Below are positions 8,373 to 17,788 of a stretch of 41,871 nucleotides of DNA, piece after piece. The notes beneath the pieces were generated by a model. It had not been told where the DNA came from and searched no databases. It saw only the letters and a program-made list of their open reading frames with translations. This DNA is from Maricaulis sp. (lineage in GTDB: Bacteria > Pseudomonadota > Alphaproteobacteria > Caulobacterales > Maricaulaceae). The translations under genes and the position numbers were made by a program. The stretch covers positions 1 through 41,871 of the forward strand of contig NZ_JASBRQ010000052.1 in the NCBI RefSeq assembly GCF_030149425.1. The letters run 5' to 3'. The first letter of the stretch is position 1, and every line of letters begins with the position of its first letter.

Positions 8373-11300
8373 TCAAGCGGGAAGCCCGATTGGAACTGTG
8401 TCGAGAAGGCTGTCGGGCAAGACCATCAGGTCCGCCGTATCGGTCCAGAGCAGGGCACAACGGACCTGTTTTCCCGGATGCAGTGCCGCAAGCAAAGCCC
8501 GGTAAGTCGCCATCTGGCCAAGATAAACCGGCGCCACATCCGCGACTGTCTGCGGCGGTGGGCGGTTGGTTTTATAGTCGATGATCAGAACTTCGTGATC
8601 GGTGATACGCAAACGGTCGACCTGACCCCGAACCAGAACTTTTCCAGCTGGACCGGCCAATTGACCGCTCAGCGATACCTCCGCCTGACTGCCCGGCCCA
8701 AAAATCGGGGCATAGGCCGCATCACCCAGAATGTGGAAGACTTCCTCATGGATCCGCGCCCGCATCTGTTCAGACAGATCGCTCTGGGCCGATAGAAAGC
8801 GCTCCGCCGCCCGCTCACGGCGATCAACCGGCAAGTCGGGCAGGGTTTCCAGGAGTTTGTGAATGACATCACCACGGCGGAAACGGTAGCCGGCATCCGG
8901 TGCCAGCGGCGAGACGACCGCGACATCCTCCTCATCGCTGCCAAACAGGCTCGAGGGCGCGGCCGGCCGCGCCGTGCTGGCGTCGGCGGTAGGAATGGCG
9001 ACGGCCCAGTCCGGCAGGCTCGTTTTCCGCGTTTGCGGGGGTGCTGCAGGACCGAGCCGCGCCGGCACCGGACCGAAACGCAAACCACCCAGATTCTCGC
9101 CCTCAGGCCCGCACAAAGGGGTCTCACAGGCCACCCAATTCGCGCCCGACCAGCGCTCGGCCAGGCGGGTATACCAGCTGTCCTCGGCAATCGCGCCGCT
9201 GCCACGCCCCTGTTTCCAGCCGCAGACGATCAGGCGGTCGCGCGCCCGCGTCAGCGCCACATAAAGCAATCGCTGATGTTCCGCCTGTTGTTTCTGGCGG
9301 ATGGTCTCGCGCAGCTCGGCCACCACCTCGGGGTCTCCATCCTTGCGCGGCGACCAGATCAGGCCGGCCTTGGCATGAGCAAACAGGGAGGACGCCCGGC
9401 CGCTTTGCGGCGAACGGGTTGTGTCAGGCAGGATGATCACCGGCCGCTCCAGCCCCTTGGAGGCGTGCACCGTCATGATCTGGACTTCATTGTGCTGACT
9501 GGCCAGCTCGCGCTTGACCGGGGTTTCCTCGCGTTCAATCGCAGCGATGAAACTGGCCAGGGCGCCACCGCCCTCCCGATCATGATCGAGGGCACGGTTG
9601 AGGAATTCCTCCGCCGCATCACGCGCCTCTTCGGACAAGCGGGCAAAGACCCGGGCCCAGCGGGTTTCACCGCTTGCCGAACGGGCATTGAGGAAACCGG
9701 CATACAGGGCATAGACACCGATGGTCTCGGACTTGTCGCGCCAGGCCTTGAGCGCGTCCCGGGCCTCGGTGAAACGGCTGTCCGTCGTCGTCAGCAGGGC
9801 CCGCCACAGCCCGCCGCGATCACTCGTCGGCCGCGCCTGGGCCAGGTCGAACAGGGCCTCGTCATCGATCAGCGGCACCCCACCATCATCGGCGTCAAAG
9901 AAGGGCGATTTGAGGACTTCCGCGAGCGCCAGGTCATCACTGGAGGTCACAGCCAGGCGTCCCAGTGCCAGCAGGTCCTTGACCACGGTTTGCTCCTTCA
10001 GGAGCATGCGGTCGGCCCCGGCCACCGGAACCCCGGCCAGCTTGAGCTGACGGATCAGCTCCTCGACAAAACCGCCGGTCCGGCGCCAGACCAGGACGCC
10101 GATATCGCGCGGCTCGACCGGCCGCGGCGTGAATTGACCGCCGGCCTCCTGCCAGACCGCATCACCATCATCGAGCATGCGCTTGATCTCGCGGGCCAGG
10201 GCTTCTGCCAGGCGATCGCGGGCCGATCCGAAGGGCTGTGCGTCGACCGGATCAAAGATCGACTTCACCTCTTCCGGCTCGGTGCGGGGCAAGGCCGGCC
10301 AGAGCTCTACACAGCCCGGCGTGCCCTGACGCGCGGCCTGGTGCGCTTGGTAGCGTGAAAACGGGCGCCCCGGGGCGGGACCGAGGAATTTCACCTCGGT
10401 ATCGGCGAAGACCTGGTCGACAGCCTCAAGCACCTGCGCAGCGGAGCGGAAGGAGACATCGAGCCCGGGCCGGGCCGCTTGCAGACCGGCAGCGGCCGCC
10501 TTGGCTTCAAGCCTTTCCCCTTCGGCAACAAAGCGGGCCGGCTCGGCCCCCTGGAAGGAGTAGATCGACTGCTTCTCATCGCCGACGATAAACAGCGAGC
10601 GCTCTTCCGCGCGGGCGCCCTCACCGGCAAAGAACTCTGCGGTCAGCCCTTCAATCATGTCCCATTGCCGCGGCGCCGTATCCTGGGCCTCGTCCACGAG
10701 GGCGTGCATCAAGGCCGCATCGAGCTTGTAGCCGACCCAGCCGGAAAAGGCGTTGTCCGGGCTCAAAAGATTGCCGGCCAGGACGATGAGATCATCAAAG
10801 TCGAGCGCGCGCTGCCGCTCCCGCTCCTGATCCAGTCGTTCCAGGTAGAGGGCAACAAATTCCAGCGCCGCAGCACTGGAAGCCGCGACTTCGAGCGTGC
10901 GGATATTTTGCCGGACCGTTTCCATGCGCTCGGCTTCCGCATCCATCAGCGGCGCAACCGCGGGCGCCGCCTTGGAGCATGCGGCTGAGACCAGCCGCGC
11001 GGCCCGGTGCCCTTCGCCGTTCCGGGTAAAGAAAACCGACAGATAGGCGCGATAGGCCTGGTCGATATCGCCGGCCCTCAGGGCCGTCTCAATGGCATCG
11101 GCGCGGCCGGCGTCCTGCTTGCCGCCATCATGGCGCAAGGCATGGGCGGCAGCGTCCAGCTCGGCCCGGGGCAGAGCGGCCATGGCGTCATTTTTGGCCG
11201 CTTCAGGCGTCTCTCCCGGTGCGCAATCCAGCACCTCGTAGAGCGCATCCACAACATTGCCCTGTTCGAGGCTCGCGCGCAGATCATGCCGGTGACCATC

Positions 11301-11891
11301 CGCCCAAGCGACCAGATGATCGACCGCCTCGGCACCACCAGAGGCGAGCAGAACGCGGACAATATCCGGTGAAATCGCCGTTAGCGCCTGTCGCCGGGCG
11401 GTCTGGGCGATATCCTTCTGGGCTGCATCATCGAGCGTCTGGAAACCTGGCAGGGCGCCGGCTTCAAGCGGGAAACGGCGCAGCAGGCTTTCACAAAAGG
11501 CGTGAATGGTCTGGATTTTCAGCCCGCCTGGCGTCTCCAGCGCCAGCGCGAAAAGCTTGCGGGCGCGTGGCAGATTGCCGGCATCAGGGGCATGACCGCG
11601 CAGCTTGGTGAGCTCGCCGGTCAATGCCTCGTCGGCGAGCACCGACCAGGCTCCAAGCCGGTCGAACAGGCGTTCCTTCATTTCCGCTGCGGCGGCCTTG
11701 GTATAGGTGACACAGAGAATGCGGTCCGGCGCGGTGCCATCGAGCAGGATATTGACGACGCGGTCGACCAGAACCCGGGTCTTGCCTGAACCGGCATTAG
11801 CCTCGACAAAGACGTGCACATCCGGGCGCGCCGCATCGCGCTGCGCCCGGGTCGCCGCTTCAACGATGGCGGGATCAAAGCCGGCGCTCAT
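8373..11891 (-). CDS. addA: Double-strand break repair helicase-nuclease AddA
   Basis: AddA is the UvrD-like helicase and nuclease subunit of AddAB, the RecBCD counterpart that resects DNA ends for RecA. The 1172-residue protein shows Walker A EANAGSGKTRV (Lys37), the Walker B type DEAQDTAPRQW, the HASKGLERPVII motif and the LLYVALTRARDRLIV motif. It ends in a RecB-family nuclease domain with VLIIDYKTNRPP, where Asp and Lys are catalytic residues. The ATG overlaps the addB stop by 4 nt (ATGA), so translation of the two subunits is probably coupled. Confidence 0.97.
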   Translation of the reverse strand: MSAGFDPAIVEAATRAQRDAARPDVHVFVEANAGSGKTRVLVDRVVNILLDGTAPDRILCVTYTKAAAAEMKERLFDRLGAWSVLADEALTGELTKLRGHAPDAGNLPRARKLFALALETPGGLKIQTIHAFCESLLRRFPLEAGALPGFQTLDDAAQKDIAQTARRQALTAISPDIVRVLLASGGAEAVDHLVAWADGHRHDLRASLEQGNVVDALYEVLDCAPGETPEAAKNDAMAALPRAELDAAAHALRHDGGKQDAGRADAIETALRAGDIDQAYRAYLSVFFTRNGEGHRAARLVSAACSKAAPAVAPLMDAEAERMETVRQNIRTLEVAASSAAALEFVALYLERLDQERERQRALDFDDLIVLAGNLLSPDNAFSGWVGYKLDAALMHALVDEAQDTAPRQWDMIEGLTAEFFAGEGARAEERSLFIVGDEKQSIYSFQGAEPARFVAEGERLEAKAAAAGLQAARPGLDVSFRSAAQVLEAVDQVFADTEVKFLGPAPGRPFSRYQAHQAARQGTPGCVELWPALPRTEPEEVKSIFDPVDAQPFGSARDRLAEALAREIKRMLDDGDAVWQEAGGQFTPRPVEPRDIGVLVWRRTGGFVEELIRQLKLAGVPVAGADRMLLKEQTVVKDLLALGRLAVTSSDDLALAEVLKSPFFDADDGGVPLIDDEALFDLAQARPTSDRGGLWRALLTTTDSRFTEARDALKAWRDKSETIGVYALYAGFLNARSASGETRWARVFARLSEEARDAAEEFLNRALDHDREGGGALASFIAAIEREETPVKRELASQHNEVQIMTVHASKGLERPVIILPDTTRSPQSGRASSLFAHAKAGLIWSPRKDGDPEVVAELRETIRQKQQAEHQRLLYVALTRARDRLIVCGWKQGRGSGAIAEDSWYTRLAERWSGANWVACETPLCGPEGENLGGLRFGPVPARLGPAAPPQTRKTSLPDWAVAIPTADASTARPAAPSSLFGSDEEDVAVVSPLAPDAGYRFRRGDVIHKLLETLPDLPVDRRERAAERFLSAQSDLSEQMRARIHEEVFHILGDAAYAPIFGPGSQAEVSLSGQLAGPAGKVLVRGQVDRLRITDHEVLIIDYKTNRPPPQTVADVAPVYLGQMATYRALLAALHPGKQVRCALLWTDTADLMVLPDSLLDTVPIGLPA

Positions 11892-14800
11892 TCCGCTCCC
11901 TCCTCACCATTGGCGGCAACGGCCCATTCGCCGCGCCGGGCAAGGTGATCAAAGTCGCCGTAATCATCCTTGTACTGGGCCCGCGGCTGGGACGGATAGG
12001 CTTCGTTTTCATCGTCGAAACGGGCAATCAGCTTGCGCAAATTCTCCAACGCATCGAGGGCAAGTTCCTCGGCCGGGTCGGCCTTGTCGATCCGCGTCTC
12101 CCGGCCCGCCTCCTTATTACCGGACACGGTGAGATAAAGCAGGGCAGACGGCGCGCCCGGCTCGAGCCGGTCGAACACACCGGCCTGCTGCGCCATGGCT
12201 GCTGTAAGCGGCAATTGCGGCTCGAAACCCACCTTGACCATCTTGGCCGAGGGCGCGGTTCCGGTCTTGTAGTCAAGCGTTTCCAGATGACCATCAGGTG
12301 TGCGGTCAAAACGGTCGGCGCGTCCGCTCAACTGCCAGTCTCCGGCGGGCCCCTCCAGGGTCATCACACCCTTGATTTCAAGCGCCGCCGGCTTGCGCCC
12401 GGTTTTGCGCCGCTGGATTTCCCAGTCGGCGAACCAGCGCGCGGCGCGTTCAAAGCGTGGCATTTCAAGGCTCAGTGCCTCCGGCGCAAATCCGGCCTCC
12501 ACCAGCGCCAAGCGGGCCTCTTGGCATAATTCCTCAACCGCGTTTGCCGGCACCTCATCGACCCACCGTTCAACACAGGCCTGCAGGGCATCATGCAAAG
12601 CGGTGCCGCGCTCGCGCGGGCCGGGCACCATGTCGGCCGGATCGAGCGGCCGCAGGCCAAGCAAATGCCGGGCATAGATAGAGTAGGGATCACGCACCCA
12701 GGTACGGATTTCCGTGATCGACATTTTTCGCGGCCGGGCGCTGACCGGCGGGCGCGGCTGCGGCGGCGCGGCGGGTTTGGGGGCGTGGGCGGGCCGGTCG
12801 AGGGCCCGGGCGAGGGCGAGATAGTCCACCTCCGGCCGCAGGGCGCTGTCAGCCTCCTCAGCCAGGGCTCCGCGCGCCAGGGTCTGCAGGCGCCAGAGCC
12901 AGCGCGAGGCGACGGTGGGCGCCCCATCGGCGCGGGCAGAGCGGGTCAGGAACACTTCGCCACCAGCTGCGGCGATCTGGGAAAAGTCATGTGCGGCAAG
13001 ACCATAGCGCCGCTCCGGCGCACCCAGCCCGGCACTTTCGCGCATTCGGCGCGACATCCAGGGGTCGGCGCTGGGTCCTTGCGGCCAAACCCCTTCATTG
13101 AGCCCGCCGAGGATGATCCGGTCCGCCCGGATCAGCCGGGCTTCGAGCGGCCCGAGGATCTGCAGGCGCGGGTGAACACCAAGGCTGGGCGGTATCCGCC
13201 GGCCGCGCAGAAGCTCGCGGAAAGCAGCGGCGTATTCGCCCAGGGTCATGGCGGGTAGGGCGTCGCTTTCATGGATGAGCTCGCGCATCAGCAGGGCCGC
13301 GCTTTCCCCGCCTTCGCCGCGCCAGAGCCGCAGCGCACCATGGGTTTCACCGTCCCGGGCAAGCGCCTCTGCAGCCTCGGCATGGGACCGGGCCCAGTCC
13401 GCCATGGTCCGGGTTTCGGTGCGCTCCGGGTCCGCTTTCGGGGCATTTCCGGTGGCCTGTAAGCGCGCAATCGCCGCGTCTAGTGTGTCCAATATGTCCC
13501 CGGCCGCATGCCGGTCGTCCGGGAACAGGCGGTCACCGAATTTGTCCAGCCGGCGTCGAAGCGAAGCGACATCGGAACCGGGACGTGCCCCGCGCAGGGC
13601 CGCGGCCTCAAACTTGGCCATGACGGTGTGGGTGTCGCCGCGCGCGCGGCCGGCGGCGAACAGGGGCGAGGCCCAGAGCGCGGATTGCCGGACAACGCTG
13701 CCCGGGTCTTCGGCAACGGCGAGCAAGCGGTCGAGAAAAGCGCCGCTGGCGCACTGGGCCAGGGGCAGGCCACCGGAATCATCAAGCCGGACCCCGAACC
13801 GGGTCATCTCCGCCGCCACCCGCTGGGCCAGGGCCCGATCGGGCGTCACCAGGATGGCGCGGGCCGCGGGGTCTTCCAGGGTTTCGCGCAGGAGCAGCGC
13901 GCAGATCCGGGCCTCGGCCAGCGGGTCCGGTGCTTCGATCAGATTGAGCGCATCGAGCGCCTGGTGGAAGAAGTTCTCGCCATATTGCTCCCGTAACAGA
14001 CCGATACGGCCAAGCCAGCCATCGGTGGCGCTGGCGGGACGCAAGGCCTCGGCGATCAACAGGCGGCGGGCCCGGGCCGGTTCGCTCTCCGCGGCGCCAG
14101 GCCATTGCCGGACCCCGGACGGTGTCGTTCCCGCCTCGGTGATGAAAGCCCGCATGGCCCATTGCGGATGGGCTTCATCGATACCGGCCCAGACTGCCTC
14201 ATCGGCATCCCAGTCAAACCCGGGCAACACCACAGCCCCCTCGCGCAGGCCGGCGACGATCCGCATCAGGCGGCGCACAGCGGGGATGGAGCCGGTGGAG
14301 CCCACCACCAGGACCGGATGATCCGGCGGCTGGTCCTGCCAGCGGTCGGCCAGGGCGTGTAGCACCATGGCGCGCCGCGCGGCCGCGTCCATCATGCCCA
14401 GCTCGGACAGTCTTTGCGGCCAGGCCTGGTTGAGAATGGAGAGAAATTCGAAAGCCTCGCGCCGGTCTTCCGGCAAGTGCTCGAGCACTTCAGCATCAAG
14501 CGCTGAAAGGTCCTCGACATCCTCATTGGCCAGATCATCGAGCAATTGCGCCAGCGGTTCGGCCAAGACCAGGGCACCGGCCAGCCCGATCGGACGGCCA
14601 AGCGCCTTTTCCTTGGCCAGGACCAGGCGAGCCAGTTCGAATTTTCGCTTGGCGCCGGGTATGGCGGGCGGCGCAAGGCCGGCGAGTTCACCGGGCTCAA
14701 AGGGCGGATCATCGACATCGATATCGCCAAGCGGTTTGATCCGCGGCAGCAGTGCCACGCCGCTGCCCGACAAATCGGCAAAGGCATCACCGAGCGCCTT

Positions 14801-14956
14801 GGCGGCCCGGCGGGTCGGGGTCAGGATCAACAGCCGGGTCAGGGCATCACCGGGATAGGCCGCCGCCAGCTGTGCCGCGATAGCCGCGAGATGGTCGGCC
14901 TCCGGCGCCAGGGTGAAAATGCGCGGGGCGGGCGTATCAAACAGCGCAGCGGTCAA
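11888..14956 (-). CDS. addB: Double-strand break repair protein AddB (alphaproteobacterial type)
   Basis: AddB is the second subunit of AddAB: an inactivated helicase-like part that helps recognise Chi-type sequences, plus a C-terminal nuclease. The protein has 1022 residues. The N-terminus reads LLILTPTRRAAKAL where other AddB proteins carry a P-loop. The centre has RADRIILGGLNEGVWPQ, and the C-terminal nuclease motif is ETLDYKTGTAP. No cysteines follow that motif, so the iron-sulfur cluster known from Bacillus AddB cannot form in the usual way. The start codon is TTG (14956-14954) and overlaps the murU stop by 4 nt (TTGA). It is read together with addA. Confidence 0.95.
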   Translation of the reverse strand: MTAALFDTPAPRIFTLAPEADHLAAIAAQLAAAYPGDALTRLLILTPTRRAAKALGDAFADLSGSGVALLPRIKPLGDIDVDDPPFEPGELAGLAPPAIPGAKRKFELARLVLAKEKALGRPIGLAGALVLAEPLAQLLDDLANEDVEDLSALDAEVLEHLPEDRREAFEFLSILNQAWPQRLSELGMMDAAARRAMVLHALADRWQDQPPDHPVLVVGSTGSIPAVRRLMRIVAGLREGAVVLPGFDWDADEAVWAGIDEAHPQWAMRAFITEAGTTPSGVRQWPGAAESEPARARRLLIAEALRPASATDGWLGRIGLLREQYGENFFHQALDALNLIEAPDPLAEARICALLLRETLEDPAARAILVTPDRALAQRVAAEMTRFGVRLDDSGGLPLAQCASGAFLDRLLAVAEDPGSVVRQSALWASPLFAAGRARGDTHTVMAKFEAAALRGARPGSDVASLRRRLDKFGDRLFPDDRHAAGDILDTLDAAIARLQATGNAPKADPERTETRTMADWARSHAEAAEALARDGETHGALRLWRGEGGESAALLMRELIHESDALPAMTLGEYAAAFRELLRGRRIPPSLGVHPRLQILGPLEARLIRADRIILGGLNEGVWPQGPSADPWMSRRMRESAGLGAPERRYGLAAHDFSQIAAAGGEVFLTRSARADGAPTVASRWLWRLQTLARGALAEEADSALRPEVDYLALARALDRPAHAPKPAAPPQPRPPVSARPRKMSITEIRTWVRDPYSIYARHLLGLRPLDPADMVPGPRERGTALHDALQACVERWVDEVPANAVEELCQEARLALVEAGFAPEALSLEMPRFERAARWFADWEIQRRKTGRKPAALEIKGVMTLEGPAGDWQLSGRADRFDRTPDGHLETLDYKTGTAPSAKMVKVGFEPQLPLTAAMAQQAGVFDRLEPGAPSALLYLTVSGNKEAGRETRIDKADPAEELALDALENLRKLIARFDDENEAYPSQPRAQYKDDYGDFDHLARRGEWAVAANGEEGAE

Positions 14957-15666
14957 GAGATCAGGCGCGCCTCCGCCTGGGCTCTGGCTTCGGGATCACC
15001 GACATGCATCCAGAATGACGTCATCGGCAGTCCGCGGACCCGGCCCTGCGGGATCAACTCGCGCCAGACCTCGGTCATGGAATAGCGCGCTACCGGGCGG
15101 CCCGACATGATTTTCGGATTGTGGATCTGCACTCCGGCATAGGCATAGGGCGCCGAGGGTCGATCGCCGCGCCAGTCCAGCCGGCCGTCCTCGCCGAGGT
15201 AGAAATCCCCCGGCCCGTCAAAGCCGAGCGTGCGTTCCAGCGGGGCGAGCAGGAGGAGAACATCCATCTCATCACCTTTCCAGGCCGCCCGCATGCGGTC
15301 GAGTTCACGCTCACCCTCATCAACCCAGATGGCGTCGATATTGGAGATGAAGACCGGATCCTGACCCAGCAAGGGCAGCGCCTTGGCCACACCACCGCCG
15401 GTTTCCAACACCTCGTCGCGCTCATCGGACACGGTCACCGCAGGCGCACCGCTCCAACCGCCAAGATGCTGTTCCATACGATCGGCGAAATGGTGGATAT
15501 TGACCACGGCACGGTCCACACCGGTCGCAGCGAACCGGTCCAGCGCCCAGTCGACCAGCGCCTTGCCGCCGACCTCGACCAGAGCTTTGGGGCGGTCATT
15601 GGTGAGAGGCCGCATGCGCGTGCCCAGGCCCGCCGCCAGGGCCATGCCGGTCTTGATCTCGATCAC
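14953..15666 (-). CDS. murU: N-acetylmuramate alpha-1-phosphate uridylyltransferase (MurU-like)
   Basis: This 237-residue sugar-1-phosphate nucleotidyltransferase carries ALAAGLGTRMRPLT followed by the lysine of RPKALVEV. It also has GGGVAKALPLL and the metal-binding ISNIDAIW region. Next to amgK it most likely converts MurNAc-1-P plus UTP to UDP-MurNAc, the cell-wall recycling route that bypasses early peptidoglycan synthesis and the fosfomycin target MurA. The frame is open further upstream, but the GTG at 15666 overlaps the amgK stop by 4 nt (GTGA) and gives a normal N-terminus, so I take that start. A mannose-1-phosphate guanylyltransferase is the main alternative from sequence alone. Confidence 0.87.
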   Translation of the reverse strand: MIEIKTGMALAAGLGTRMRPLTNDRPKALVEVGGKALVDWALDRFAATGVDRAVVNIHHFADRMEQHLGGWSGAPAVTVSDERDEVLETGGGVAKALPLLGQDPVFISNIDAIWVDEGERELDRMRAAWKGDEMDVLLLLAPLERTLGFDGPGDFYLGEDGRLDWRGDRPSAPYAYAGVQIHNPKIMSGRPVARYSMTEVWRELIPQGRVRGLPMTSFWMHVGDPEARAQAEARLIS

Positions 15667-16763
15667 TTGTGCGCTTCCTTGAACACGCAATCGGCGTGCG
15701 TCTTGGCCCACATCAAGAGCGGCATCAGGGCGGGATGCTGCAGGTCGGCCACAAAATGGCGCGCCACATGCGGCAGCATATCGAGATAGCGCGGCTTGCC
15801 GTCACGCACCGCAAGGCGGACGAAAATGCCCAAAATCTTGGCATTGCGCTGGGCGCCGAGCACGGCATAGCTGGCATCGAAGCCCGCCACATCATCAATC
15901 CCCGCCTGCTCACAGAAGCGGGCCTTCAGCGGCACGATGAGTTTGCGGTCAACATTGCGGCGCGCATCTTCCAGCAGGGAGACGAGATCATAGGCCGGAT
16001 GGCCCATCAGCGCGTCCTGGAAATCGAGCAGGCCGACACGGGCATGGCCGTCCCGGTCAGGCAGATGAATCAGGTTCTCAGCGTGGAAGTCGCGCAGCAC
16101 CAGGCCCGGCGCACAGGCGTCTAGACGTTCCAGCGCCGTCGACCAGATCTCGCGCCATTCCGCCCGGGCGGCATCGCTCACCGGTGCTTCGGCATAGCGT
16201 TCCAGGAACCAGTCGAGGAAGAGGTCGAGCTCGGCCATATAGGCGACGCTGTCATAGGCCTGCACCGTCCAGTTCTGCCCGTCATAGTCCAGCTGCGGGT
16301 CGAAGCTGGAGCGGTAGAGCGCAGCCAGGGCGTCGACAGCGAGGGAGTAGACCGTGCCCTCGTGCATCTGGTCCGGCACGATGCGGGCGTAAAGATCATC
16401 GCCGAGATCTTCCAGGATCAGGAAACCGTCCTCGAGATCGGCAGCCAGGATTTTCGGCGCCGAGAAACCGCGTTCGGTCAGCGCCCGGGCAAGCCCGGCG
16501 AAAGCCGCCAGATTGGGCCCGGCCAGACGGGCCACGGCGTTATAGCCAAGCGCTTCGCGTTCTTGCGCCGTCGCATCAACCGGGCAGGCCGGGGCTTCCG
16601 CGCCGGCCGGAGCATCCATCAGGATGGCCTCGCGCTTGCCGTCCACCAGGCGGGCATAGCTGCGGGTTGAAGCGTCACCGCTCAAAGGCCGGACTTCAGC
16701 CGATCCCCAGCCGGCCCGCTCAATAAAGGCCGACCGCGCGGCCGCGCGCTCAGATGTCGTCAA
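15663..16763 (-). CDS. amgK: N-acetylmuramate / N-acetylglucosamine anomeric kinase (AmgK-like)
   Basis: This 366-residue protein belongs to the aminoglycoside phosphotransferase fold. It has a nucleotide-binding LILEDLGDDLYARI region (about 115-128), the catalytic loop LVLRDFHAENL (Asp225, Asn230) and the metal-binding LLDFQDALMG (Asp247). Next to murU it most likely phosphorylates MurNAc at C1 for cell-wall recycling. The start is TTG at 16763, with GGGAG about 7 nt ahead. This overlaps the tsaE end by 14 nt. Its stop overlaps the murU GTG by 4 nt. Confidence 0.88.
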   Translation of the reverse strand: MTTSERAAARSAFIERAGWGSAEVRPLSGDASTRSYARLVDGKREAILMDAPAGAEAPACPVDATAQEREALGYNAVARLAGPNLAAFAGLARALTERGFSAPKILAADLEDGFLILEDLGDDLYARIVPDQMHEGTVYSLAVDALAALYRSSFDPQLDYDGQNWTVQAYDSVAYMAELDLFLDWFLERYAEAPVSDAARAEWREIWSTALERLDACAPGLVLRDFHAENLIHLPDRDGHARVGLLDFQDALMGHPAYDLVSLLEDARRNVDRKLIVPLKARFCEQAGIDDVAGFDASYAVLGAQRNAKILGIFVRLAVRDGKPRYLDMLPHVARHFVADLQHPALMPLLMWAKTHADCVFKEAHK

Positions 16764-17238
16764 GGCGTGTCTCCCAATCTCCCCGGCCCGTGATCCGGAC
16801 CTGGCGCTTTAGCGCACCGTTATCGTCTTGGTTTTTGTCATCTTGGCCCGGCATCGACAAGTCGATCTCCAACCGTGTCTGTGGACACCATTCGCCGAGC
16901 CGGTCAGGCCATTCAATCAGGCAGATGGCGTCCTCAAAAGCGTCGTCGAGACCCAACTCCTCTAGCTCTGCCTCCTCCTCGATGCGATAAAGATCAGCAT
17001 GCCAGAGGGGGGTGCCAGATTCAGTCTCATAGGTCTGAACGATGGTGTAGGTTGGGCTTGGCGCATCGCTGACACCGCACAACGCCTCAATGATTGCCCG
17101 CGCGAGTGTGGTCTTGCCGGCACCGAGACCACCGGTGAGGAAGACGACATCGCCAGCGCCGAGCCGAGCCGCGATACGGCGTCCGAAATCGCGGGTTTCG
17201 TCCAGGCTGCAAAGCGCAAGAGGCAAGTGAGAGGTCAT
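16750..17238 (-). CDS. tsaE: tRNA threonylcarbamoyladenosine biosynthesis ATPase TsaE
   Basis: TsaE is the ATPase that works with TsaB and TsaD to place threonylcarbamoyl on A37 of ANN-reading tRNAs. Visible are the Walker A FLTGGLGAGKTTLAR, PTYTIVQTYE, and the HADLYRIEEEAELEELGLDD stretch followed by CLIEWPDRLGEW. I use ATG 17238, which gives 162 residues and a normal N-terminus. The frame extends to 17328, but that would reach almost to the divergent ferredoxin start. It is the first gene of the minus-strand run to addA, and fusion or pairing of tsaE with amgK-type kinases is known in relatives. Confidence 0.94.
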   Translation of the reverse strand: MTSHLPLALCSLDETRDFGRRIAARLGAGDVVFLTGGLGAGKTTLARAIIEALCGVSDAPSPTYTIVQTYETESGTPLWHADLYRIEEEAELEELGLDDAFEDAICLIEWPDRLGEWCPQTRLEIDLSMPGQDDKNQDDNGALKRQVRITGRGDWETRLDDI

Positions 17239-17342
17239 GTCCAAGCGCTTAGCGAAGCCCGCGCGCAACGGCAAGCGGTGAAAGCCTGTCTTGACTCCGC
17301 GGTGAACGCTGTTCATTTCCGTATCCAAGAGCGGAGTGACCC

Positions 17343-17663
17343 ATGCCCAAGATCACCTATATCGAACATAACGGAAAAGAGCACACCCATGACGTCGCCA
17401 CCGGGCTGACGGTAATGGAAGGTGCTGTGCGTAATCTCGTGCCCGGCATCGACGCCGATTGCGGCGGTGCCTGTGCCTGTGCCACCTGCCACGTCTATAT
17501 CGACGCGGCCTGGACCGACAAGACCGGCACCCGCGAAGCCATGGAAGAATCCATGCTCGACTTCGCCGACCATGTTCAGGACACCTCGCGCCTGTCCTGC
17601 CAGATCAAGGTCACCGATGACATGGACGGCATGATCGTCCGCATGCCGGAACACCAGGGCTAA
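17343..17663 (+). CDS. [2Fe-2S] ferredoxin, adrenodoxin type
   Basis: The 106-residue ferredoxin has cluster ligands Cys40, Cys46, Cys49 and Cys86, spaced C-x5-C-x2-C-x36-C in [15 protein letters not shown] and RLSCQIKV. This is the vertebrate-type (adrenodoxin-like) pattern that serves cytochrome P450s and iron-sulfur assembly. An extra Cys44 lies inside the first loop. No P450, reductase or isc gene is nearby, so the partner is unknown. A GGAG site precedes the ATG. The gene stands alone, divergent from tsaE and closed by its own terminator. Confidence 0.95.
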   Translation: MPKITYIEHNGKEHTHDVATGLTVMEGAVRNLVPGIDADCGGACACATCHVYIDAAWTDKTGTREAMEESMLDFADHVQDTSRLSCQIKVTDDMDGMIVRMPEHQG

Positions 17664-17683
17664 TCAGCTCAGGGTGAAACAGC

Positions 17684-17721
17684 AAAACGCCCGGCTGGTG
17701 CGAACCGGCCGGGCGTTTTTT
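17684..17721 (+). terminator. Intrinsic terminator after the ferredoxin gene
   Basis: A 12-bp perfect stem (17684-17695 with 17708-17719) is extended by three more pairs, including a G-T. It has a short loop and ends in six T residues. The A run at the start of the stem could also serve the convergent minus-strand gene. Confidence 0.92.
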
Positions 17722-17788
17722 GTGTGACCTCAACCTGATCAGTGCCCGCCTTCAGACGGCTATACCATCCGACGCGTCGGACGAGATC

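Noticed and set aside
8859..10358. 499-codon open frame antisense to addA
   Set aside because: It mirrors a coding region with clear helicase and nuclease motifs. Composition is Arg/Gly/Pro biased and no motif is seen.
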